Shown here one piece after another: positions 8,401 through 14,815 of a DNA stretch of 14,815 nt; the stretch's first letter is position 1; each line of letters begins with the position of its first letter. Both the position numbers and the translations under genes were made by a program. This stretch comes from Phoronis pallida (lineage: Eukaryota > Phoronida > Phoronidae), in assembly GCA_028565715.1 (NCBI GenBank), contig JAOXYC010046676.1, forward strand, positions 1 to 14,815. The letters run 5' to 3'. A model generated the notes under the pieces. The model saw nothing but the letters and a program-made list of their open reading frames with translations, was not told the origin of the DNA and searched no databases.

Positions 8401-11400
8401 TGTTATATAAACAGTGAATGGCCAGTCACTTGTCTCAAACATGGCGCCCGCCGCCTGACTGCATGTTGTGTGGAATGAGGCAAAACAACGACCAGTCGAA
8501 CACTGGACACACGCCCCAGTCTTAGAAACGTTCTTCAACCCTGCACTGCAGTACATACATTTCTAGAAATTGAATGCAATCTGATGAAGTAAAGTGTCAA
8601 TCCTCTCCTAAATACTTCGGATAAATAAATCAGGTTATTAAACACATGCGTTCATATGAAGTGATTCTTACAATGAATGGAAAGTAATACCACCTTTCAT
8701 TGGATGAGATTTTGAGCCTTTGGCGAGTTCTATGATTTTTCAAAATCGAATCCAATAAAAGGTGGTATAACTTCCCATGAATTTAAGAATCATTTTATCA
8801 CTTAAAATCGCCAATTTGCGAAAAAATGTGAGTTTCAATTTTTTAGGTTCTTGAACTTTACAATTCTTTACGTTCTAAAACATTATGCACGTGTCGTGCA
8901 CAATGCTTTTCACGTGATTCAGTACTCGTGTACTCTGCTAAGTCATATCAAAGTAGCAAACTCATAATACAAATTATTGATTGAGCCTGGCATTGAAATA
9001 AGGATATTTAATGAGGCGTAAGCCACGTTAACAGAATTCATTAAATTCAAGCCAAGATTGAAAACCCATGTCTGGCAAATCAATTGATGAAAAAAACAAG
9101 CAAATTGAGTGATATCAAGCTTACTAGTTTGAATCTACCAGGACTAATCTTAGCCGTATTGACAGGTTCACGTTTCTGAATATCTTCAAACAAGACTTCG
9201 GGGATGGCAAGAGCGCAGATGATGTGGGCCCACCTCCCATCTCTTGTCGGCTTCATTGCACCACCCTTCAGCATACACAGACAACACTCCTGTGACGAAA
9301 CAAGTTCACATGGTTTTCAATGAAACAGTAACTTACTATAGGTTAATTGAGTAAATTACAATTCTAAGCACTGGACTCACCGGTTAACTTTCCTAAAACG
9401 TTTGTGTCCTTTGACTAGGGTTTGCATAGTGAGCTTCAACCTTTGGCGGGATTTGGGAGTGACATCACTGCTGAGTTCTTAGAATTATACTTTACTAAAT
9501 TAATAATCTACCCGGATGACTCTCAATCTATATCATATTAACAGAAAAGATGAGAAGAAAAACAATACTTTTAAATAAACGCAACATGTTTCACTATTTT
9601 CAAATAGCATTTTCAAACGAACACACTCATTGCACAAATCATAATAAGTGAACAGAAAACGAAGCAGTCAACTTTGCACTCTTGATTGTCACATGATTTT
9701 CGGCGGCAAAAGTTGACCGCTTCGTTTTCTGTTCACTTATTATGAATTGTGCAATGAGTGTGTTCGTTTGAAAATGCTATTTGAAAATAGTGAAACATGT
9801 TACGTTTATTTAAAAGTATTGCTTTTCTCCTCATCTTTTCACTTATGTTTTTTGACTTTATATCTGTCAGGAGGTATTGGTGAGTTTAATAAATGCATTT
9901 TATATACCCTCTTATACTTACAACATTGAATTCTTGTTTTTCACAAACACCGCACTGCCAACGTGACTTGGCATCTGGGCAACCATAGCAACCTACAACA
10001 CATAATATTAACAGTCAACCTCCCACCATGCACACAATCTTTAAAGGTGCAGTCTAAAATTTAAAAACTTTTAATCACCTTTACACGGAGTCTCTTAAAA
10101 TTTATTCACCCATCAGGCTTTCACTCAATTCAAAATGAATTCTATCCAGGCAAACAAAGCACATTTTCTGAGAAAAGGTTTAATAGGTTCCACTATTTTA
10201 CCAGCATTCATCATGCCCTTGTATTTTAAAATAAATCTTAGTAAAGCAAAAAAGTTCAGACATACTTGCATGGACGCACACTTTACAGGTGTGACATATT
10301 AGCAGTTCACTCAAGCCATCTTCTCCCAGACACGTGTTGAGTCCTAGGGGGGCAGGATTCTCCGCGCTCGTTGCAAAACACATTTCAGGTACCAAGGGCA
10401 GTGAACGATGAACTTTGGATGCTTCAGTCTCCACTTTGGGGACAATCTGTAAACAGAAAACAGAAAACATTCAATTTAAAACCTACCTACCTTCCTTACT
10501 AGGTCTCCTTCACATCTGCGATTAAGATAAACTATCCAAAGCAACAACTTATGCAATGACCAAGTATTCTTATGCATTAGGGACAGAGTGTAGGTAAATA
10601 TTTATCAAAGAGAACAACTTATGCAATGGCCAGTATAACAAGGTAGCCTGCAAAAGAGCATGAAATGACCAACAAAATAGTCCTCTCAAGAAATTTTGGG
10701 TTTTCTCTGGATTAGGATAAATAAATAAAACAAAAAATGAGCCAACCTTGGGTTGCCTGAAGAGAGAACAGACTGAACAGTGCGGCCATTCCTTAGAAAC
10801 TGTATCATTGTAGGCTATGACCGATTCAAATCTTGATGGCATAAAACTCCAGATGTTGGACACAGACTTGGCCCACGGCGCAGAGATGTCTACAGTTGGT
10901 TGGATTCGAGATTCTGAAATAAGAAAGGGGAATTTTAAATACAATGTAGAGTTCTACAACACACGTAAGATTTATGTTTTGATGCCAGCATTACTGAAAT
11001 AGATGAAATCATGAGTTTTGTCAATTCCTGTAAACAGAGATTGGGAAGCTGTGTGTCGTACAAATGTCATATTCTGGAATTCAGCAAGTTTTATTGTTCA
11101 GTCACTGGCGATCATTATTTTTTTGTCAAATAGGCAAGATCTGTTGACTAGAATTGAAACCAAGCTCAAGAACACTTCCAAGATAAATAATTTTTTACAT
11201 CATTCAAACAAAAAAAATCATTGAATTGACCACTAATAGTCACGGTTTTGGCAAGCAATAATAATATTTAATAAACAAAATACTCCAGATGAAACCTAAT
11301 TTACTTTGAAACATCTTCAATATTCTTGTTGAGCCCTACACATCTTTGCTGAATAGATCATTCTAATCAATGATACAAATTAATGTACGCTTTTACTGGC

Positions 11401-14400
11401 TGAGATTGACAATGAGACTCCAGGCAGCCAATAGTTGGCGCTTTGCTAGTTAGGTCCCAGGACATTTTGTTCTTTGCAAAGTTTCGACGTCTGCATGTAA
11501 ACAAGCACAAATTAGATGTTTTGCTGTCAAATATCGCTTTGTATTTAAAATGACATCTTCGTGATCTACTTTCAGAGAAAACGGTTCTTTCCATTTGTTA
11601 TCGTTGTGGTATAAACATTTCTAATGACGATACTCTGCGGGTTGATTCTTGACAGACGATTTGTGAGAAAATGTAATTTTTGTGACAGGAAGTGCTTCTT
11701 TGAGTCTCATTGAAAAAAACAGAAGAATTTGGAAATCAATGTTACTCACCATCAGTAGAAGATTCATGGCTGCTCTCAGACATGCCAGACACATGTCTTC
11801 GTTGCTGTCTTCTTGGTGTCTCTTTCTTCTTTGGCCCAGCCATTGCACCACTCCTCTCCGAGCTACTTCTTGTCGCCTCCTTCTTCTTCGGCACAGTCTC
11901 TGCGCCACTCTTCTCTGAGCTACTCTTAGGACGGTCTGCCAGAACCTGGAGACCTTGTTTACGTCTGCCTTTTTTCTTTACAACATCTTTGGCTGTGTTT
12001 TCCTCCGAACTACCAACATCAGGAACATTGACCGACTTAACTGAAGCCACTTCTGCAACAGGTACATTCGGTAATTTGCCGGCTAAATCAGCTTCAGCAA
12101 CAGCAGCAGATTTTTCTAATGGCTCTTGCGAGATGACACTGCCTTCCACCAAGTTTTCAGAGGAAGCCTTGTGAGCCAAAGACTCAAACATTACCGGAGG
12201 CTGGTCTTGGCTAGACCACTGCATGTCATGAGGGAGTTTACAGCTGGTTGTTGTCATGGTGTCATGACTGGTTGTCTTGGCGATACATGTAGTTACTGTT
12301 GCTGGAAATGGTTTCGCCCCGTTGCTGCATGGCGTGGTTAAGAATGGCTCGGATGACACTTTCAGTACTTTGCTCTGCTGGAGTTGGGCTTCTTGCTTGC
12401 TGCTGGTCGGCAGGACGTTGTCTTTGCTGGCTGGCAGAGTAGTGGCTGAACTGCTGTTGGTCGGAGAGGAGGTCTTGACCACCACCGGGTTCATGTTGCC
12501 GGTGATGAGAAGGGGGGCACCAAACGTTTGGCTGGTAGACTGAAGACCGTTGGTAATCGTAGCCGGCAGGCGCGCCCTGATCAGCACGGGTTGGTTGTTG
12601 ATAAGTGCTAGCTGAGGCCCACTCTGCAGAAGGACCTTGTGCAGGCCAGTACTGGTCGTGCTCTTGGTACTGCCATGAGGTGTTCCACTCTGGATAATGA
12701 ACGAGGTCGTCGTGGACTGGCTCGACCCCGTTGTCACCACTAAAAAAGGATTCCCTATAGATTGTGTTGATGTGGGTGTTGTTAACTGTGCACTTGGTTG
12801 ATGCTGTTGGACAATCTGTTGTTGATTTCCTAGTTGCTGTTGCTGTTGCACATGTTTGCCATTTTGCAGCCTCGGATCGCGTTGATGCCGAACTTGTTGA
12901 TGTTGGTTTTGAACTTGCTGTGCCTGTGCCTGTGGGTTTAGTTGTTGCTGGATCTGGGACTGTTCTTGCTGATCCAGGTTTTGCTGTTGCACGATCATCT
13001 GCGTATGTTGCTGTATCTGTTGCAACAACAGTTCTTTCTGCTTTTCAAACTGAGACTGTTGCTGCTGAGTTGTTGCCGCAACATCACCCATACTCTGTAT
13101 ATTTTGAAGCTGCTCCGCAACAACCGATTGCTGAGGTTGTTTTTGAAGCTGCTGATTCTCCATTTGAGATTGCTGTTGAACTTGCAAAGGTTGTACACTT
13201 TGCAACGGTTGTTGATTTTGCAACTGTTGTTGATTTTGCAACTGTTGTTGATTTTGCAAATGTTGTTGATTTTGCAACGGTTGTTGTTTTTGCAACTGTT
13301 GTTGATTTTGCAACTGTTGTTGACTTTGTATTTGCTGTTGTAGCAACTGTTGTTGTTGATGTTGAAGTTGTTTCTGTTGTAAAATCAACTGAACCTGTTT
13401 CTGTTGTTGCGTTAGCTTTTGTTTCCTCGGTAGAAACTGCTGCCTCTGTTGCTGCTGCATCTGCAGACAGACATTCTGTTTCTGCTGCTGTTTCTGCTTC
13501 ACACGCATTTTCTGCTGCAGATTCTGTATCTGCTGCATGCGCAACTCCTGTTGCTGACGCGGGGTCAACACCACATAAGCAGTCTTTGGCACAGTCTTCG
13601 GCTTGGTGGTAGAATCCACCATCGCAGTTCCACTAGGTAAATTCCCCGAGTGGCCCGACACACTCATATTGATATTTGGAGCAACTGAGACACCACCTTT
13701 ACTAGGTATTACAATGTTGGGTTTTATAGTGTTCGGATTAATAATAAACATCGGCACAGTAGTATTAGCCATTTGGGTCATACCCTGGCTTTGAACTTGT
13801 CCATTATTTGCCAGGGCTGCCATAGCGGTGGTAGTAACTGTTCCCATGCTAGTTGTCGGTAACACAACATTTAAAGTCCTTGCATCGCCTGCTGTGGTCA
13901 CACTAGTTCCATTACTAGACACAATGTGACCATTTTGAACAGAGCTAACTAAGCTCGTTTCAGTACTGTCTACACTAGTTGTCACGGAGCTCTTTAAACT
14001 TTGCTTTAATGTCTGTTGAATAATTGCCTGCTGCCGTGCCACGTGATCAGCAACATACTGGCCAACGGGCAGAGGAGGCGTGATTGGCTGTTTTGCCATC
14101 AGATTCTTGATTCTTTTATTATGGGGATTTATCATCTTTGTTTTCTTGACCCCATGCTGAGCAATTCCCTTATTCAAAATGCTGTTACCATTAACAACTA
14201 GATTGCTGCCTCTAGCAACTTGCAATGCATTAGTGGCACCTTTGACATGACCGACATTATGATAGATGCCAGCATTCTTGCCTGTTATTAGTTGATTATA
14301 ATTACTCAGTTGTGAAACTGGAACCAGAACTTGTTGACTCCCGTTGACAGTTTCCTTGTTCATCCTCAATGGCGAGGCAAACTGAGGTGTGCCGGCAAAC

Positions 14401-14815
14401 ATCGGTGATGACTGCGTGGGTCGAGATAGAGATATGAGTTGCTTGACTGACAGACCGTCATGTAAATTACCACCGGCAGTGTCCACAATAGAACTAGGCA
14501 TAATCCCCAGACCCTGGCAAGAGCCGTTGGCAAAGGGGTCCATAATGTCACCTGTATGAAGCATGTTGTGTCCAATTTGTATCAACTCGCTACCAGATTG
14601 TGTGAAACTTGGATTGACCAATGAGGGATGATTCGACACGTCAGGTGATATACTCAACTGTGTAGATGGAGAGATTACACTCCCATCAGACATTTTGACC
14701 ATTTTCATTGGAGGTTCACCACTACCGCCTGAACCACTGCCCTGATTCTCATTTTCCCGTTTCAGAACTGGAGGGCTCCCCTCAGGATGTGAATAGCCAT
14801 GATCAGATTTTGAAC
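5317..14815 (-). CDS. KDM4: KDM4/JMJD2 histone lysine demethylase, C-terminal 1,444 residues
   Basis: KDM4 enzymes are nuclear Fe(II)/2-oxoglutarate dioxygenases that demethylate H3K9me3/me2 and H3K36me3/me2. Only the non-catalytic C-terminal half is visible; JmjN and JmjC must lie beyond the right edge. Ten exons, read downwards, join in frame: 14815-11750, 10913-10747, 10446-10266, 9992-9922, 9289-9125, 8562-8371, 7941-7768, 7332-7213, 6346-6254 and 5424-5317. Counting from the first complete codon, the layout is low-complexity linker 1-~1050, PHD ~1058-1161, extended PHD 1162-~1276, double Tudor ~1285-1405, basic tail to 1444. The PHD-ePHD-Tudor order and many motifs (LVPEMCF, ECCLC, GGAMK, WAH, FDDGSF, DEELPKR) match KDM4A-C. 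Human KDM4A is 1,064 residues in total, so this protein is far longer because of the linker. Drosophila KDM4s lack this half. Confidence 0.95.
5685..5790 (+). mobile_element. tRNA-derived SINE head (plus orientation)
   Basis: TGGCCTAGCGG at 5692-5702 matches the RNA polymerase III A box, and GGTTCAAATTC at 5751-5761 matches the B box at tRNA-like spacing. The GGATGGC..AGCGGTCTAGAGCGCC stretch resembles the D-arm region of tRNA-Leu/Ser-type genes. The T stem around the B box does not pair well, so this is not a working tRNA gene. A SINE head is the best explanation. The body probably continues rightwards, but its end cannot be placed by eye. Confidence 0.6.
6004..6091 (-). repeat. Degenerate tandem pair (~49 bp) with antisense tRNA T-arm sequence
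   Basis: Two copies of a unit beginning GAAAAGAC and containing AAAAAATCCGAACTGGACTG start at 6004 and 6053. In the first copy, 6029-6045 is a perfect antisense T arm on the minus strand: CTGGG, loop TTCGATT, CCCAG. In the second copy the arm is lost by base changes and truncation. This suggests a SINE or tRNA-related fragment inserted in minus orientation and then partly duplicated. Confidence 0.55.
6254..6346 (-). CDS. KDM4: KDM4 exon: end of the double Tudor domain
   Basis: The exon is 93 bases, 31 codons, phase 0 at both ends, with acceptor GTTTCAG and donor GTAAGG. The FEDGSKIKAKRED and DEELPKRIKAKL stretches align directly with FEDGSQIAMKRED and DEELPKRVKARF of KDM4A. It encodes the last strands of the hybrid Tudor fold. 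Confidence 0.95.
6396..6574. repeat. Short MITE-like element with terminal inverted repeats
   Basis: The terminal arms 6396-6437 and 6533-6574 are each 42 bases and reverse complementary, with only about four mismatches. They share CATACATTGCTACTTACGAA. The 95-base interior has no open frame. Size and shape (179 bp, long TIRs, no coding) fit a miniature inverted-repeat transposable element. Confidence 0.7.
7068..7109. repeat. 42-bp AT-rich palindrome
   Basis: CTATTTG at the left pairs with CAAATAG at the right, and the inner AATAAATTA pairs with TAATTTATT around a short GAGA centre. It is an intronic hairpin with no recognised function, possibly a solo remnant of a foldback element. Confidence 0.65.
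7213..7332 (-). CDS. KDM4: KDM4 exon: Tudor domain, aromatic cage Trp and Tyr
   Basis: The exon is 120 bases, 40 codons, phase 0, with acceptor TGTTTTAG and donor GTAAGT. It reads YGPPKPGAAVKIRWTDGELY and then PGKFKATNSHLMFE. The Trp and Tyr in IRWTDGELY correspond to Trp967 and Tyr973 of human KDM4A, two of the three cage residues that bind H3K4me3/H4K20me3. The exon has no upstream Met and is invisible to a start-codon-based gene search. Confidence 0.95.
7333..7767 (-). other. KDM4 intron
   Basis: The intron is 435 bases, phase 0, with donor GTGAGT and acceptor TGTTTTAG. It holds one modest hairpin at 7704-7742 (TGCCCAGA pairing with TCTGGGCA around ACTTGA-A-TCAAGT) and nothing else notable. 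Confidence 0.8.
7768..7941 (-). CDS. KDM4: KDM4 exon: first part of the double Tudor domain
   Basis: The exon is 174 bases, 58 codons, phase 0, with acceptor GATTTTCAG and donor GTGAGT. It carries AGSKVIAKHNRNRRYFQGKV and then FYEVDFDDGSFSDNLFPEDI. The latter matches [20 protein letters not shown] of KDM4A, including the equivalent of Phe932 (the third cage aromatic) and the acidic DD pair. With the next exon, the complete cage for trimethyl-lysine is present, so histone reading is probably retained. Confidence 0.95.
7942..8370 (-). other. KDM4 intron
   Basis: The intron is 429 bases, phase 0, with donor GTCTGT and acceptor TTTTCAG on the minus strand. AT-rich; no repeat or gene recognised. 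Confidence 0.8.
8371..8562 (-). CDS. KDM4: KDM4 exon: extended PHD finger, second half
   Basis: The exon is 192 bases, 64 codons, phase 0, with acceptor AATTTCTAG and donor GTCTGT. It encodes KCMYC, then GACVQCSTGRCFASFHTTCS, then AAGAMFETSDWPF and CTRH. These supply the remaining zinc ligands (Cys pairs, the His of SFH and the final Cys/His) of the ePHD zinc finger. The corresponding KDM4A stretch is [20 protein letters not shown]. Confidence 0.95.
8563..9124 (-). other. KDM4 intron with an inverted-repeat element
   Basis: The intron is 562 bases, phase 0, with donor GTAAGC and acceptor TTTCTAG. It contains the 8660-8794 inverted repeat. Confidence 0.8.
8660..8794. repeat. 135-bp imperfect inverted repeat in KDM4 intron
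   Basis: The arm 8660-8713 pairs with the reverse complement of 8742-8794, sharing the CACCTTT core, GATTCTTA and GGATnnGATTTT blocks with several mismatches. It is more diverged than the other foldbacks here, so probably older. There is no open frame in the loop. Confidence 0.65.
9125..9289 (-). CDS. KDM4: KDM4 exon: extended PHD finger, first half
   Basis: The exon is 165 bases, 55 codons, phase 0, with acceptor CGTCACAG and donor GTAAGC. It begins ECCLCMLKGGAMKPTRDGRW and continues AHIICALAIPEVLFED, matching [20 protein letters not shown] and AHVMCAVAVPEV of KDM4A. The first zinc-binding Cys pair and the WAH..C motif of the ePHD are present. The first Met (9274) is internal and is not a start codon. 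Confidence 0.95.
9290..9921 (-). other. KDM4 intron nearly half filled by a foldback element
   Basis: The intron is 632 bases, phase 0, with donor GTAAGT and acceptor GTCACAG on the minus strand. Its middle is the 297-bp foldback at 9544-9840. The plus-strand open frame at 9747-9929 lies in the element's right arm and is not a gene. Confidence 0.85.
9544..9840. repeat. 297-bp foldback element in KDM4 intron
   Basis: The arms 9544-9675 and 9709-9840 are each 132 bases and are reverse complements with five mismatches (four transitions, one transversion), about 96% identity, around a 33-base loop. There is no coding capacity. In the KDM4 pre-mRNA it would form a very long intronic hairpin. Arm sequence is unlike the 3465-3750 palindrome, so it belongs to a different family. 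Confidence 0.85.
9922..9992 (-). CDS. KDM4: KDM4 exon: PHD finger micro-exon
   Basis: This is a 71-base exon, entering at phase 1 and leaving at phase 0, with acceptor GTGTTGTAG and donor GTAAGT. It completes the serine codon of HAS and continues CYGCPDAKSRWQCGVC, matching CYGIPSHEICDGWLCARC of KDM4A. It supplies the Trp and last Cys pair of the first PHD finger. It is too short to be seen as a stand-alone frame but is required to keep phase between its neighbours. Confidence 0.95.
9993..10265 (-). other. KDM4 intron, phase 1
   Basis: The intron is 273 bases, with donor GTATGT and acceptor TGTTGTAG. No feature recognised. Confidence 0.8.
10266..10446 (-). CDS. KDM4: KDM4 exon: PHD finger core
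   Basis: The exon is 181 bases, phase 0 in and phase 1 out, with acceptor TGTTTACAG and donor GTATGT. LPLVPEMCFATSAENPAPLG aligns with [20 protein letters not shown] of KDM4A. ELLICHTCKVCVHAS then supplies the Cys-x2-Cys and His ligands, as in LLISCAKCCVRVHAS. The frame that continues past 10266 reads intron. Confidence 0.95.
10447..10746 (-). other. KDM4 intron, phase 0, with weak donor
   Basis: The intron is 300 bases. The donor reads AAG then GTTGGC, which departs from the GTRAGT consensus at position 3, whereas every other donor here is close to consensus. The acceptor TTCTGTTTACAG is strong. Confidence 0.75.
10747..10913 (-). CDS. KDM4: KDM4 exon: start of the PHD region
   Basis: The exon is 167 bases, phase 1 in and phase 0 out, with acceptor TTATTTCAG. 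It encodes WAKSVSNIWSFMPSRFESV, then KEWPHCSVCSLFRQPK. The CSVC pair is the first zinc ligand pair of the PHD finger, corresponding to CAIC in KDM4A. The preceding residues are the usual helical lead-in. The open frame extends past 10747, but the KDM4 homology resumes at the next exon in matching phase. Confidence 0.88.
10914..11749 (-). other. KDM4 intron, phase 1
   Basis: The intron is 836 bases, with donor GTGAGT at 11749 and acceptor TTATTTCAG at 10914. It contains small open frames on both strands (for example minus 11367-11594) with no recognisable domain. AT-rich filler; nothing else seen. Confidence 0.8.
11750..14815 (-). CDS. KDM4: KDM4 giant linker exon, glutamine-rich, open at right edge
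   Basis: This is at least 3,066 bases with no stop: 1,021 complete codons plus one base, ending at a GTGAGT donor (11749) in phase 1. It is the disordered linker between the catalytic JmjC part and the PHD domains. The frame continues 35 residues upstream of the first Met (14708) to the window edge, so that Met is not the start. Residues ~1-415 are Ser/Thr/Asn/Gly-rich. About 415-675 is Gln-rich with a hexapeptide repeat, followed by Ser/Thr/Pro/Val-rich sequence. A Lys/Arg-rich end (~935-1010) contains KKKGRRKQ and RRQQRRH, possible nuclear-localisation or DNA-contacting patches. Such composition suggests weak multivalent interactions, but that is inference. No folded domain is recognised. 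Its KDM4 identity comes from the in-phase splice to the PHD exons. Confidence 0.9.
11825..11935 (-). repeat. KDM4: 57-bp tandem duplication inside the KDM4 linker (19-residue unit)
   Basis: Two adjacent copies of a 19-residue unit read SSSEKSGAETVPKKKEATR and SSSERSGAMAGPKKKETPR. The DNA copies are offset by exactly 57 bases and have diverged moderately, keeping the frame. The unit pairs a Ser-rich half with a basic KKK half, close to the exon's 3' end. Confidence 0.8.
12790..13562 (-). repeat. KDM4: Polyglutamine-rich coding tract of KDM4
   Basis: About 255 codons in which Gln (CAA and CAG mixed) predominates, interspersed with Leu, Lys, Asn, His and Val. The CAA/CAG mixing is typical of a coding glutamine-rich domain rather than a pure CAG microsatellite. 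The antisense strand gives long open frames (such as plus 12764-13612) purely as a by-product. Confidence 0.9.
13170..13331 (-). repeat. KDM4: 18-bp coding minisatellite, nine L-Q-N-Q-Q-x units
   Basis: Nine head-to-tail 18-base units encode hexapeptides: IQSQQQ, LQNQQQ, LQKQQP, LQNQQH, LQNQQQ, LQNQQQ, LQNQQP, LQSVQP, LQVQQQ. Central copies are almost identical at DNA level and the outer ones are diverged, the pattern expected of unequal crossing-over or slippage. The period keeps the reading frame, so copy number can vary between alleles without breaking the protein. Confidence 0.88.

Noticed and set aside
11367-11594. Minus-strand open frame of 75 codons between the giant exon and the next KDM4 exon
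   Set aside because: It is inside an intron whose flanking exons already join in phase (1 to 1), and it shows no similarity to KDM4 or other families.
11682-12543. Several plus-strand open frames opposite the 3' part of the KDM4 linker exon
   Set aside because: They overlap the supported minus-strand coding exon and show no family resemblance. They are shadows.
12764-13612. Plus-strand open frame of 282 codons, rich in Val, Ala and Phe
   Set aside because: It is the antisense of the CAA/CAG-rich KDM4 exon. Reverse-complemented glutamine codons give few stops, so long antisense frames are expected. No domain is recognisable.
14366-14708. Met at 14708 as the start of a stand-alone 988-residue glutamine-rich protein
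   Set aside because: The frame is open for 35 more codons to the window edge. The 3' end at 11742 lies past a good GTGAGT donor that joins in phase to KDM4 PHD exons.

Overview
This is animal nuclear DNA, most likely from a lophotrochozoan invertebrate and plausibly a bivalve mollusc. The genes are split by AT-rich introns with GT..AG borders, and simple repeats and foldback elements are scattered between and inside them. Two convergent (tail-to-tail) genes were recovered by joining exons whose splice phases match and whose joined translations match known families. R-spondin is absent from the Drosophila and nematode models, and fly KDM4 proteins lack the PHD-Tudor half. Both points argue against an insect or nematode. 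The species call is inference.

Left part, plus strand (184-2108): the 3' four coding exons of an R-spondin gene, encoding 260 visible residues. In order these are furin-like repeat 1, furin-like repeat 2, a thrombospondin type 1 domain, and a very basic tail ending at TGA 2106-2108. All internal splice borders are phase 1. The signal-peptide exon lies off the left edge. A (CAT)n microsatellite fills the first ~140 bases just upstream of the first exon. R-spondins are secreted Wnt agonists that bind LGR4/5/6-type receptors and the ZNRF3/RNF43 ubiquitin ligases.

Middle (2109-5316): the 3' untranslated regions of both genes and an AT-rich intergenic stretch. It contains a near-perfect 286-bp palindrome at 3465-3750.

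Right part, minus strand (14815 down to 5317): the C-terminal 1,444 residues of a KDM4/JMJD2 histone lysine demethylase, in ten exons. A single exon of at least 3,066 bases encodes a low-complexity, glutamine-rich linker and runs off the right edge. Nine small exons follow and encode the PHD finger, the extended PHD finger, the double Tudor domain and a short basic tail. The catalytic JmjN/JmjC half lies off the right edge. The introns carry several unrelated inverted-repeat elements (9544-9840, 8660-8794, 6396-6574) and tRNA-derived SINE-like sequence (about 5685-6091).

The two genes have no known shared pathway: one product is an extracellular Wnt modulator and the other a chromatin enzyme. 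I see no new multi-gene system. The most notable items are the oversized polyglutamine linker exon of KDM4 and the set of very similar-armed foldback elements.
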